Source: Triticum aestivum (Eukaryota; Streptophyta; Magnoliopsida; Poales; Poaceae). Taken from it: a stretch of 64,000 bases of DNA. Position numbers and translations under genes: made by a program. Location of the stretch: positions 520,815,512-520,879,511 of the forward strand of contig NC_057795.1 in NCBI RefSeq assembly GCF_018294505.1. Reading direction: 5' to 3'. Of this stretch, positions 12,676-23,705 are shown in pieces. The notes beneath the pieces were generated by a model. That model saw only the letters and a program-made list of their open reading frames with translations, was not told the origin of the DNA and made no database searches. Every line of letters begins with the position of its first letter. Positions within the stretch are counted from its first letter, which is position 1.

Positions 12676-12989
12676 TTAAACAGAACAACAATTATTCTCT
12701 GATTTTAAATGAATAACCGTATTGCCATAAACATGATCAAATCATATTCATGCTCAACGCAAATGCCAAATAACATTTATTTAGGTTCAACACTAATCCC
12801 GAAAGTATAGGGAGTGTGCGATGATGATCATATCAATCTTGGAACTACTTCCAACACTCATCGTCACTTCCCCTTCAACTAGTCTCTGTTTATTTTGTAA
12901 CTCCTGTTTCGAGTTACTAATCTTAGCAACCGAACAAGTATCAAATACTCAGGGGCTACTATAAACACTAGTAAGGCACACATCAATAA

Positions 12990-13850
12990 CATGTATATCA
13001 AATATACCCTTGTTCAATTTGCCATCCTTTTTATCCACCAAATATTTAGGGTATTTCCGTTTCCAGTGACCATTTCCTTTGCAGTGTAAGCACACAGTTT
13101 CAGGCTTTGGTTCAGCTTTGGGCTTCTTCGTGGGAGTGACAACTTGCTTGTCATTCTAGTTGAAGTTCCCTTTCTTTCCCTTTGCCCTTTTCTTGAAACT
13201 AGTGATCTTGTCAACCATCAACACTTGATGGTCTTTCTTGATTTCTACCTTCATCGGTTTCAACATCACGAAGAGCTTGGGAATCGTTTTCATCATCCCT
13301 TGCATACTATAGTTCATCACAAAGTTCTACTAACTTGGTGATGGTGAGTAGAGAATTCTAGTAATCATTATATTATCTGGAAGATTAACTCCCACTTGAT
13401 TCAAGCGATTGTAGTACCCAGACAATCTGAGCACATGCTCACTAGTTGAGCGATTCTCCTCCATGTTTTAGCCATATAACTTGTTGGAGACTTCATATCT
13501 CTCAACTCGGGTATTTGCTTGAAATATTAACTTCAACTCCTGGAACATCTCATATGGTCCATGACGTTCAAAATGTCTTTGAAGTCCTGATTCTAAGCCG
13601 TTAAGCATGGTGCACTAAACTATCAAGTAGTTATCATATTGAGCTATCCAAACATTCATAACGTCTGCATCTGCTCCTGCAATAGGTCTGTCACCTAGCG
13701 GTGCATTAAGGACATAATTCTTCTGTGCAGCAATGAGGATAAACCTCAGATCACAAATCCAATCCGCATCATTGCTACTAACATCTTTCAACACAATTTT
13801 CTCTAGGAACATATCAAAAATAAACATATAAAAGCAACAACGCAAGCTAT
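12990..13850 (-). pseudogene. Degenerate copia gag
   Basis: The start of gag is recognisable at 13850-13640 (WICDLRFILIAAQKNYVL, then APLGDRP), matching the N-terminal capsid region of Angela-like elements. Downstream the frame is broken by stops and shifts. Near 13040-13100 the nucleocapsid knuckle is still readable as C-X2-C-X4-H but the last Cys is replaced by Tyr (KYPKYL), so zinc binding would be lost. Not functional. Confidence 0.8.
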
Positions 13851-15066
13851 TGATCTACAACATCATTTGCAAAATACTACCAGGACTAAGTTCATGATAA
13901 ATTTAAGTTCAATTAATCATATTAATTAAGAACTCCCACTTAGACAGACATCTCTCTAGTCATCTAAGTGATCACGTGATCCATATCAACTACACCATGT
14001 CCGATCATCACGTGAGATGGAGTAGTTTCAACGGTGAACATCAATATGTTGATCATATCGACTATATGATTCACGCTCGACCTTTCGGTCTCCGTGTTCC
14101 CAGGCCATATCTGTTATATGCTAGGCTCGTCATTAACCTGAGTATTCCGCATGTGCAACTGTTTTGCACCCGTTGTATTTGAACATAGAGCCTATCACAC
14201 CCGATCATCACGTGGTGTCTCAGCACGAAGAACTTTCGCAACGGTGCATACTCAGGGAGAACACTTCTTGATAATTTTAGTGAGAGATCATCTTAAAATG
14301 CTATCGTCAATCAAAGCAAGATAAGATGCATAAAGGATAAACATCACATGCAATCAATATAAGTGATATGATATGGCCATCATCATCTTGTGCTTGTGAT
14401 CTCCATCTCCGAAGCACCTCCATGATCACCATCGTCATCGGCGCGACACCTTGATCTCCATCGTAACATCATTGTCGTTTACGCCGTCTATTTCTTCTAC
14501 GACTATCGCTACCGCTTAGTGATAAAGTAAAGCAATTACAGAGCGTTTGCATTTCATACAATAAAGCGACAACCATATGGCTCCTGCCAGTTGCCGATAA
14601 CTTCGGTTACAAAACATGATCATCTCATACAATAAAATATAGCATCACGTCTTGACCATATCACATCACAACATGCCCTGCAAAAACAAGTTAGACGTCC
14701 TCTACTTTGTTGTTGCAAGTTTTACGTGGCTGCTACAGGCTTAGCAAGAACCGTTCTTACCTACGCATCAAAACCACAACGATAGTTTGTCAAGTTGGTG
14801 TTGTTTTAACCTCCGCAAGGACCGGGCGTAGCAACACTCGGTTCAACTAAAGTGAGAGAGACAGACACCCGCCAGTCACCTTTAAGCACGAGTGCTCGTA
14901 ACGGTGAAACCAGTCTCGCGTAAGCGTACGCGTAATGTCGGTCTGGGCCGCTTCATCTCAGAATACCGCTGAACCAAAGTATGACATGCTGGTAAGCAGT
15001 ATGACTTATATCGCCCACAACTCACTTGTGTTCTACTCGTGCATATGACATCTACGCATAAAACCA
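13851..15066 (-). other. Leader of the first copia element
   Basis: This is the stretch between gag and the primer binding site, about 1.2 kb. No coding frame of known kind. A long leader is normal for Angela/BARE elements. Confidence 0.65.
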
Positions 15067-15079
15067 GGCTCGGATGCCA
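15067..15079 (-). other. Primer binding site of the first copia element
   Basis: The minus strand reads TGGCATCCGAGCC one base from the LTR end. It is a variant of the initiator-Met tRNA complement and sits in the correct place. Confidence 0.75.
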
Positions 15080-15513
15080 CTGTTGGGGAACGTAGTAATT
15101 TCAAAAAATTCCTACACACACGCAAGATCATGGTGATGCATAGCAACGAGAGGGGAGAGTGTTGTCTACATACCCTCGTAGACCGAAAGCGGAAGCGTTA
15201 GAACAACGTGGTTGATGTAGTCGTACGTCTTCACGGCCCGACCGATCAAGCACCGAAACTACGGCACCTCCGAGTTCTAGCACACGTTCAGCTCGATGAC
15301 GTCCCTCGAACTCCGATCCAGCCGAGTGTCGAGGGAGAGTTCCGTCAGCACGACGGCGTGGTGAAGATCTTGATGTTCTACCGTCGCAGGGCTTCGCCTA
15401 AGCACCGCTACGATATTATCGAGGTGGACTATGGTGGAGGGGGGCACCGCACACGGCTAAGAGATCCAAGGGATCAATTGTTGTTATGTCTCTGGGGTGC
15501 CCCCCTGCCCCCG

Positions 15514-15521
15514 TATATAAA
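15514..15521 (-). promoter_or_regulatory. Putative TATA box of the copia LTR
   Basis: TTTATATA on the minus strand, in the central LTR. It is placed as the LTR promoter would be. Judged by position and sequence only. Confidence 0.45.
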
Positions 15522-15569
15522 GGAGCAAGGGGGGAGGCGGACGGCCTAGGGAGGAGGCGCGCCAAGGGG

Positions 15570-15600
15570 GGAGTCCTACTCCCACCGGGAGTAGGACTCC
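15570..15600. repeat. 14-bp perfect inverted repeat in the copia LTR
   Basis: GGAGTCCTACTCCC (15570-15583) is followed after a 3-base loop by its exact complement (15587-15600). It can form a strong hairpin in RNA or DNA. Flanking sequence repeats parts of the arm (CTCCT, GGAGTAGGAG). Confidence 0.85.
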
Positions 15601-16748
15601 TCCTTTCCTTGTTGGAGTAGGAGAGAAGGAAAGAGGAGGAGAGGGAGAAGGAAAAGGGGGCTGCTCCCCTTGTCCAATTCGGACCAGAAGGGGGGCGCAG
15701 GCCTCCTTCCTTTTGGCCTCTCTCCTCTATTCATGTATGGCCCAATAAGGCCTCCTTCCTTTTGGCCTCCGAATATAGTCGTCCAATATATCGATCTTTA
15801 CGTCTTGACCATTTAGAGACTCCTCGTCATGTCCCCGATCTCATCCAGGACTCCAAACTCCTTTGGTACATCAAAACTCATAAACTCATAATATAACTGT
15901 CATCGAAACCTTAAGCGTGCAGACCCTACGGGTTCGAGAAATATGTAGACATGATCGAAACATGTTTCCGGTCAATAACCAATAGCAGAACCTGGATGCT
16001 CATATTGGCTCCCACATATTCTACCAAGATCTTTATCGGTCAGACCACATAACAACATACGTTGTTCCCTTTGTCATCGGGATGTTACTTACCCGAGATT
16101 CGATCATCGATATCTCAATACCTAGTTCAATCTCGTTACCGGCAAGTCTCTTTACTCGTTCCGTAATACATCATCTCGCAACTAACTCATTGCAATGCTT
16201 GCAAGGCTTATAGTGATGTGCATTACCGAGTAGGCCCAAAGATACCTCTCCGACAATCGGAGTGACAAATCCTAATCTCGAAATACGCCAACCCAACAAG
16301 TACCTTTGGAGACACCTGTAGAGCACCTTTATAATCCCCCAGTTACGTTGTGACGTTTGGTAGCACACAAAGTGTTCCTCCGGTAAACGGGAGTTGCATA
16401 ATCTCATAGTCATAGGAACATGTATAAGTCATGAAGAAAGCAATAGCAACATACTATACGATCAAGTGCTAAGCTAACGGAATGGGTCAAGTCAATCACA
16501 TCATTCTCCTAATGATGTGATCTCGTTAATCAAATGACAACTCTTTGTCCATGGCTAGGAAACATAACCATCTTTGATTAATGAGCTAGTCAAGTAGAGG
16601 CATACTAGTGACACTCAGTTTGTCTATGTATTCACACATGTATTATGTTTCCGGTTAATACAATTCTAGCCTGAATAATAAACATTTATCATGATATAAG
16701 GAAATAAATAATAACTTTTTTATTGCCTCTAGGGCATATTTCCTTCAC

Positions 16749-18371
16749 GATGAAGGTCAAGCTTCACTTCATTCTATCCCTGAAGAAGTTCCAGCCACTA
16801 GTGTTTATGAAATGGCGAACAAGACCATAGAAGAAATTGCTACTGAAATTTCTCAGCCTGAGGCTCCAGAGGCTATGCATCAAGAGGCTGTGAAGACTTC
16901 CACTGCAAATCTTCAGCCCAAGCCACAAAATCCTCACACCAAGAAGCAGAAGTTCAAGGCTGATGACTTCTTTGTTGAGCATCATTTTTTCTCTGATTTC
17001 AATCCATACGACTCTGCTCGACTTTGCCGCAAGCGTTTTAAGACTGCCACTCAGATGAACTTCTATTCCTCATTGCTGTTTGACAAGGACAAAGTGTTTG
17101 ACCATGAGCATCTTCCTCATGTGGATATGGAGTCCCTTCCGTGTTTCACCCCAATCCTCAGTGTTCTTCATGACGATGATCTGCTTAACTACTACATCGA
17201 CATCTGTGATTGGAATGAAGAACGTATTCTTTAGTTCTATGCAACTTTTCATCTCACAGGCAATGTTGATGATGTGAATTCATGGGTTCTGGACTAGATG
17301 ACTGAAAACACTCATTACAAAGCTCCTGCCTCTGAATTGCTTCATGCCGTCCCAATCAGTCCTCCCACTAAAGGTGCTCTGAAACTCTATGAGGAACCTT
17401 AATTGCAAAATCATCCGATGCAAGTGCTAATGAAGCCTTTGAAGGCTGGCCAAGCTCCAAGGACCCAATTCCTCGTCAAGGATTTGCTCTATGTGCCAAG
17501 AACCGTCTATCGCATTCTGGCCAAAACCTTTAGTCCAATCAAGGGCCACAACTCTGAAGAAGAAGAATTTGTTGCGATCATGAAGAATCTGCTTTTCAAC
17601 ATCATGCATGGCATTCCTATCAATTACCATGATTTCTTCATGAGGACTTTGGCCAATGCTGCTTTGTCACCTTTTGAGTTGAAGCCTTACACTCCCTGGA
17701 TCATGAAATTCATCAGATCAAGGACTTCAATTCATTACAAGGCTGACTTTCAGAATCATCTCAGCCATTTGCCCCCAATTGAAGTCCTCAAACGGAATAT
17801 TTCCTCACCTGATGAGAAGGGCAAGGCCGCTATCATTGATGAAGGCACTCGTCCTCTGGACGGTCAATTTTGCAAGGCTGCATCCTACTCAACCAATGAT
17901 GAATCGGCCACACATGACACTGCTACAAATGCTTCAAAGCTAAATCCTCAAGCCACTGCTCCGCGTGTGATGACTGATCGTGAACCACTCCTAAGTCTTC
18001 ATCAGAAGGTGGATAGAAATCACAAGTGGGTCGAGCGTCAGTTTGGTGCAATTCTTCACAACATGACAGTCACTCAAAATTCTGTGAAGAAGAATCACTA
18101 CTATTTCCATCAAGTCTTCGACCGCACCTGGGCTATTCTTTCGCATCTATACACTGATGATGAACTCAAGCAGATGGACTTCCAACAGGACTTTGACTGG
18201 TCACAGCCACCCTCGAAGAATTTCAAGAAGGTCAAAGTTCCTCCGCTGGTCGTCAGTTCATATTCTTCATCGTGCGAGATAGACGAAGCTGAAGATTTGG
18301 ATGACACTGCAGCAGGCCCTACAACAATGGACGACCCCAACAATGTTGGCGCTCCTCCATCGACATCATGA
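16749..18371 (+). pseudogene. Extra retrotransposon ORF upstream of the 3' LTR (env position), three internal stops
   Basis: A single frame of 541 codons runs from the copia junction to a TGA at 18369. It is interrupted only by TAG at 17232, TAG at 17295 and TAA at 17400. Each is one transition from a sense codon (CAG, TGG, CAA), so the ancestral frame was long. The product is hydrophilic with a central conserved-looking block (DDFFVEHHFFSDFNPYDSAR, FYATFHLTGNVDDVNSW, YTPWIMKFI) and a low-complexity C-terminus rich in Ser, Asp and Glu. I see no signal peptide or clear membrane segment, so calling it an envelope would go too far. I do not recognise its function. Confidence 0.7.
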
Positions 18372-18884
18372 TGATATTCTTTAGGGGCGTTAGTCCTCAC
18401 TTTTCGTCCCTTTTGGTCATTTGATGACAAAGGGGGAGAAATTTGAGTTAGTCTTCAAGCGGGTCTATTATATGGGTGTTTTTTTTGCTAAGTTACAACT
18501 CTTGTTCTTCTGAAGTGTTTGATTCGCCGAGTTGTAAACTTAAAGTCCTATGGTGGTATGATACTTTTGACTACTTTCTGCATGCTTAATTCCTCAAGTA
18601 CTTATTGCACGCATGCTGAATTTCGTTAGACACCATATTTCATCACGCATTTAAAATTCTTCATGTTTTTATGTCAAATGCGTGTATGAATTACAAGATA
18701 TAGGGGGGTATCTCCATGATATTACTCTACAATTTGCATTTGCTATCTAAAGCAAATTCCTCAAATATGCACATCTTCAGGGGGAGTTTTTCTATATCTT
18801 GTTATCAAAATCCTCAATTTTTAGCACTTTCAATTTGTATGTTTATCCCTGATGAAAACTTAACCTATTTTTTCATCAATCACC

Positions 18885-18897
18885 AAAAAGAGGGAGA
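18885..18897 (+). other. Polypurine tract of the old LTR element
   Basis: AAAAAGAGGGAGA lies directly before the LTR start TGTAAGTGC. Position and composition are as expected for second-strand priming, and they confirm the plus orientation. Confidence 0.8.
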
Positions 18898-18898
18898 T

Positions 18899-20387
18899 TG
18901 TAAGTGCATCTATTGCCCCTTAGTGATTTTGGTGTATTGAAGACTTATAGGTTAAGAGACTAATGTGTTTATGAGTGTACACAGGCTCTATAAGTTGATG
19001 AGGAGTTTGATATCTACTATGAAAGTTGACCCCTAAAAATGTATGTCTTCAGCTGAAGACTTTGGTTCTCCTGAAGATTTTGGAAGTGAAGAAATTGGTG
19101 TGACCTTGAAGACTTGGATATTCATGCGAGGATTATGAAGCGTGAAGACTTTTGTTTTCGTAGTTTCATTTTATCTTTCTTGAGTCATAAGAAACATTGT
19201 ACTGTTAAAGGGGGGTCGAGGTAATACTAAGGAAAGTGATTTCCAAGTGATGCTCATCTCAAAATCCTACACCTACCCAATCCTTTTGAGTGAAGCCATT
19301 GAAAATCTCATATCAGTTCAGTCAATTTCTTCAGTGACAGAGACGATGATCTTTTGGTCTCTGAGAAATTTGTTCTGACTGAGGAGTTAGGAATTCGCCA
19401 GTGCGGATTGCCTACACAGTGAGGAACATGATAGCCCCGAGGAATTTGTACCTCAAATATCCGACCGTTGATGTGCTACGCGCCAGCTGTCCCAAAATAT
19501 CTACCCACCTAACGGTCATATCATTGAAGGGCATTTATGTCTTATCATGTCGGGCTGCTCCCTAGGCTATAAATAGCCGCCCCCTACAACCACTAGCTGG
19601 TTGGCTGCTCCGAGAGAAACTGACACTTGTCATTGAGAGCATCCCATCCTCCGAGGACTTTGAGCGGAAATCATCAAGTGAGGAAAACCCAAACCCAAAC
19701 ACCTACAAAACCAAAGTGATTGAGCATCACTGAAGAGATTGTTCCTGTGTGAAACCGACGCTTGTTACCTTTGAGGACTGTGTATCCTCCAGACGGTTAG
19801 GCGTCATGGTCTGAGCATCCAAGAGAAATTGTGAATCGTCGAGTGACCAAGTCTGTGGAGGTTTGGAAGTTACCTAAAGACTTACCGCGAGTGATTGGGC
19901 GAGGTCTGTGTGACTTTAGCTCAAGGAGAATACGGTGAGGATTGTGCGTCCTCGGGTTTAAATACCCAGCCGTTCCAACCAGACATACAACTGTCACAGC
20001 AGTTGGAATTGGTCTACCAAATCATTGTCTTCACCAAGCCAACTGGTTCTATTTCCTCAACCCTTTCATTTCCTTATTCATGTGTTGATGAACCTGATCA
20101 TTACTGTTTGAAGACTTTGACTGAAGACTTTCTCTATTTCCTCAATCGTATTTCTTCAGTCACATAGTCTTCAGCCTGCTTATCCTGTTTTCACGCTATC
20201 TGTACTATATGCTTGTTTTCATTTCATCATGATGACTATGTTGTTGCTCTGTCATGCTTATACCTGAGTACTTATTCCGCTGCTAGTGTGTCATTGCTTA
20301 GGAATTTCTTCCCCTAGAAATTCCTCAGTGACAAATTTGTAAAAATCGCCTATTCACCCCCTCCCTAGTCAATATAACGCACTTTCA
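18899..20387 (+). repeat. 3' LTR of the old element (1489 bp)
   Basis: It starts TGTAAGTGCATCTA after a polypurine tract and ends AACGCACTTTCA, with TG..CA termini. A good TATA box (CTATAAATA, 19568-19576) lies in its middle, as expected of an LTR promoter. The bases after it (gtttt) may be the target duplication. Confidence 0.85.
19568..19576 (+). promoter_or_regulatory. TATA box of the old LTR
   Basis: CTATAAATA in a GC-richer surround in the middle of the LTR, in the element's direction of transcription. Confidence 0.6.
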
Positions 20388-21100
20388 GTTTTTCATGACA
20401 AATTATGTTCTTCAAGGATGGCATGTATAGTTGGCGAGGATGGCAAATCTCTTTCAAATTTGTTTGTCAAAAAATTGCCATTCTTAAAAACTAAATTGCC
20501 ATCATCATGTCAGCATAAATTGTCATGAAAAACGTCAGATTGGCCATGCCTAAAAATCTGACATCAAATTTTCAGTGTTCCTGATCATCAATGGTGTCAT
20601 TTCTAAAGACAAAGCTCTACCTCAACCTGGATAACAATTTTGACAAATGTGAAATGATGGTAGACATAATAAATGTGACAGAGTAAAACATTATGACATC
20701 TCAACCATTAGAGAATTCACAACTGTACAATTAAGACAAGAGAGAACCCAAAAGAAGAAAACAGAAAATAACAAGTATACGACCAGCAAAAAATAACAAG
20801 TATACGGCCAGCAAGTGCAGTCGCTGCATATATTCCTATCTAGCATCTTCATAACTCTTTACATAATTACAATCTAAAGACATACATGTAACAGGACATA
20901 ATTGTACCCATTTATTACATTTCATGTACATATGTTGCGACATAGAATTCATGTATATATGTTGCCATAATCTAGGAACCAATCTTATCTCGAAAAACCA
21001 ATCTTATCTCGAAACGGAAGAAGATATATGCCACCATGCCATCTAATTAGACATTTTCAAAATTATATGTTCTCAACAACACGAAATAACCAAACTTTAA
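20388..21100. other. Unassigned non-coding stretch
   Basis: AT-rich, with no frame that I can support. Words around TTGCCAT and CATGACAAATT recur near 20388-20560, which suggests an old repeat, but no ends are visible. Confidence 0.4.
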
Positions 21101-21104
21101 AGCA

Positions 21105-21530
21105 ATATCATCGATCAACCAACCAAAATGTAAACAAAGTCTCATAAGAAAAAGTTGAAATGCAAACATAAGGGATACTTGATTTGATTTCTATGAGCAC
21201 CATTTGCACCCTACCCGTCAAACCAGCATAACAAGAATCCATTGCGCAACCACATAATGTTCCAAATCCCAGTTACAAGCTATAAGGTTTCCACTTTGAA
21301 ATGTGAACATTATCATGTGAGAATATCTTCCCAGTAATCTATACCCCCACATCTTTCTGCTGCAAACAACCAAAGCACCAAACACGCCCAAAGCAACCAA
21401 ATGAACTCGAGAATCAGTATTAGCATACAGCAAAAGCACAAATAGACAATCAAAATACCCCCTTAATATTTCAAATCTTCACAATCTTATTAAAAACTGG
21501 CATTTCACGAGTATATGCAACAAACCTGCA
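21105..21530. repeat. Diverged copy of the H2A gene 3' flank
   Basis: Its first part (about 21105-21180) resembles 21565-21640, and its main part (21270-21520) resembles 22648-22880 in the same orientation. Shared words include ACAAGCTA, CACTTTGAA, CCCAAAGCAACCA and GACAATCA. The second copy is split by the inverted-repeat element 21643-22645. It is therefore a tandem duplication of sequence just downstream of H2A that predates the insertion. Confidence 0.75.
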
Positions 21531-21642
21531 TTACAAAATAACGAGCCACTATAACAGGTCGTTGATTAACCAATTGAAATGAAAACAAGGACTCGTAAGA
21601 AAAGGTTGAAATGCAAACAGAGTGAACACCTAACTTTGATTC

Positions 21643-22645
21643 TGTCAGCCACGGACGAAATCACTGTTCTGACCTTGTGAGCAATCTTTGTTGCAAAATA
21701 AACTCGACATGAAAGTATTTCATGATCTGACTCTTTTAGCAACGCCACAGCCCGCGGCGTTGCAGCCCAACATAGAAACGCCGAGCACGCTCGCGTTTCT
21801 GCTCCACATGAAAACACCGAGCTAGCTAGCGTTACTGCTCAGGCCGAGCTGGCGTCGCTCGCTGACACGGCTCGTTGGAAACGCCAGTACGGTTGACGTT
21901 TCTTGCTCGACTACAAACGTCAGGGGCCATGGCGTTTCCGGCCTTGGGTTCTCCCACTCCTGCTCCTCTGCATGCGTGCTGCTGGGTGGAGACAGAAATG
22001 AAACCACACCAAAGTACGAACACCCATGGCCGTGGCCCATGGCCAAGGAGAGAGAGACGAAGAAGGGAAGGGATGTAGTGTAGGATGTGCTTCGTGAAGC
22101 GCAACATCATGATGGGTTGTCGCGGTCAGAGCGAGCACAGCACGCCTCAAAAGAACCGCGCCCGAGGGAGGCCGAAGGGACCGGACGCAGTAAATGTACC
22201 ACTCTACCATCGCGTGCCAGCCCTCCATGCAACGACCCATCTTTTCTTACCTCTCCTACGACTACGACTCTACCACTCCGATTTATAGGTTGGTGCTACA
22301 AACGCCAATGATCATGGCGTTTAGGTTTGGACGGAAACGCCAACGTGCTTGGCGTTTCCATGTGGGTCGGAAGCGCTAGCTAGCTTGGCGTTCGTATGTG
22401 GAGCTAGCTTGGCGTTCGTATGTGGGTCTGAAATGCGAGCTACTTCGGCGTTTTTATATGGAGAAAAAACGCCACGGGCTGTGGCGTTGCTAAAAGAATC
22501 AGATTATGAAATATTTTCATGTCAAGTTCATTTTGTGACAAAGATTGTTAAAAAGGCCAGAATAGTGATTTCGTCCGTCAGCCATCAGGACTGACATTTT
22601 TGCAGCCTATCCATTGACAAGTATTTTCGGACGGAGGAAGTACAA
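21643..22645. mobile_element. About 1 kb inverted-repeat element with GGCGTTT units
   Basis: The left arm (from about 21643) and the right arm (to about 22600) are diverged reverse complements. Both contain GACGAAATCACT, TTTCAT.ATCTGA and CTTTTAGCAACGCCACAG in arm orientation. Inside the arms, units built as AAACGCC..GGCGTTT recur with variable spacers. The right end carries ACTTCCTCCGTCCGAAAATA on the minus strand, a Stowaway/Mariner-like terminus; the matching left end is not clear. The 330-bp centre is single copy. No transposase is present, so it would be non-autonomous. Confidence 0.7.
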
Positions 22646-23153
22646 GCTACAAGGTTTTCACTTTGAAACTCAAAACATTATCAAGTGACAGGATCATTTC
22701 CCCTATGATGGACGCCGCAATAGCTTTCCTCCAAAGCCGCAAACAAGCAAAACATGCCCAAAGCAACCAGATAAACACAAGAAATCGCTCTCAGGGTGCA
22801 GCAAAAGAGAGAAGACAATCAGAATAGTAGTCCTTGATATTTTTCACATCTTCACAATTTTATTACAAACAGACATTCACAGTTTCCCCTCCCCTCCCTC
22901 CCTCACTTCACCTACGCACTTAAACGAACATAGAGCGGTGTTAATCAGGCTACAGAGTACACGCTGATTGGCACCTATGCGGAAGCCACGCAAAACAAGT
23001 ACAAACAAGCAGCAATCGATCCATGGCAAGGACGGCATGCAGCAACGACGACGACGACAACAACTAGGTGCGTTACGGTTGAACCCAGACAGAGAGACAA
23101 ACAGAGAAGAGGGAGGGGGGTGGGGCGGGGCGCCGGCATAGCGAGTGCCGGGC
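22646..23153 (-). other. 3' UTR and downstream flank of the H2A gene
   Basis: The minus-strand transcript would cross AATAAA at 22864-22859, about 290 bases past the stop, a plausible poly(A) signal as plant histone mRNAs are polyadenylated. The sequence from about 22640 to 22880 is repeated at 21270-21520. Confidence 0.55.
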
Positions 23154-23705
23154 CTAAGCGTCGGCCGCCTTCTTGGCGGGGGACTTCCTGGGAGACTTGG
23201 TCGTGCCCGCCTTGGGCTCCTTGGCAGCCGCCGCAGCGGCCTTCTTGGGAAGCAGCACGGGGTTGATGTTGGGCAGGACGCCTCCGTAGGCGATGGTGAC
23301 GCCGGCCAGCAGCTTCCCGAGCTCCTCGTCGTTGCGGATCGCGAGCAGCACGTGCCGCGGGATGATCCGGTTCTTCTTGTTGTCCCGCGCCGCGTTCCCC
23401 GCCAGCTCGAGGAGCTGTCAGAAAAAAATAGAAGGTAAAACAGAGGCGAATCAGAGCTAGTTCCGCGGCTGGCGCGCGCGGCCCACCTCGGCGGCGAGGT
23501 ACTCGAGGACGGCGGCGAGGTAGACGGGGGCGCCGCTGCCGACGCGCTTGGCGTAGCGCCCGTGCTTGAGGTAGCGCCCGATGCGGCCCACGGGGAACTG
23601 GAGGCCGGCCTTGACGGAGCGCGAGACGGCCTTCTTCTTCGGGCCGCCGCCGGCCCGGCGCCCGGCCGTGCCGGCCTTCTTCGGCGCCTTCGCTCCGGTC
23701 TCCAT
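23154..23705 (-). CDS. Histone H2A with SPKK-type tail (H2A.W type), two exons
   Basis: Exon 1 is 23705-23487 (73 codons), exon 2 is 23414-23154, and the 72-bp intron 23486-23415 has GT (GTGGGC) and AG (TGACAG) ends. Splicing keeps the frame and gives 159 residues. The fold is clear: [15 protein letters not shown] near residues 33-47, then [14 protein letters not shown] at 81-94. The acidic-patch residues that hold H2B and the H4 tail are present (Glu68, Glu73, Asp102, Glu103, Glu104). The extended C-terminus has SPRK and SPAKK at 147-155, the minor-groove-binding motif that in plants marks H2A.W, the variant of constitutive heterochromatin. It lacks the SQEF tail of H2A.X. The coding GC is far higher than the flanks. 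No lesion is visible, so I take it as a functional gene. Confidence 0.96.

Larger units (their letters stand above)
12426..16747 (-). mobile_element. Angela/WIS/BARE-type Ty1/copia element, 5' half
   Basis: The order on the minus strand is 5' LTR 16747-15081, primer binding site 15079-15067, leader, degenerate gag 13850-12990, then the GAG-pre-integrase region, cut at 12426 by the Tekay-type insertion. The remaining pol and the 3' LTR must lie left of the window, beyond the Tekay element. The outer flank right of 16747 is cgatg, the expected 5-bp target duplication. The copia itself landed inside an older LTR element. Confidence 0.9.
15081..16747 (-). repeat. 5' LTR of the first copia element (1667 bp)
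   Basis: On the minus strand it starts TGAAGGAAATATGCCC and ends GTTCCCCAACA, typical of Angela/BARE-type LTRs. The length agrees with that family. A minus-strand TATA-like TTTATATA lies at 15521-15514 in the middle of the LTR, as expected for the promoter. Confidence 0.92.
16748..20387 (+). mobile_element. Old plus-strand LTR retrotransposon, 3' part
   Basis: The visible parts are an extra open frame (16749-18371), a polypurine tract and a 3' LTR (18899-20387). The rest was separated by the copia insertion at 16747. The extra frame between pol and the 3' LTR is the position used by env-like frames in Sirevirus copia elements and some Athila elements. Without pol the superfamily cannot be settled from this window. 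Confidence 0.75.
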
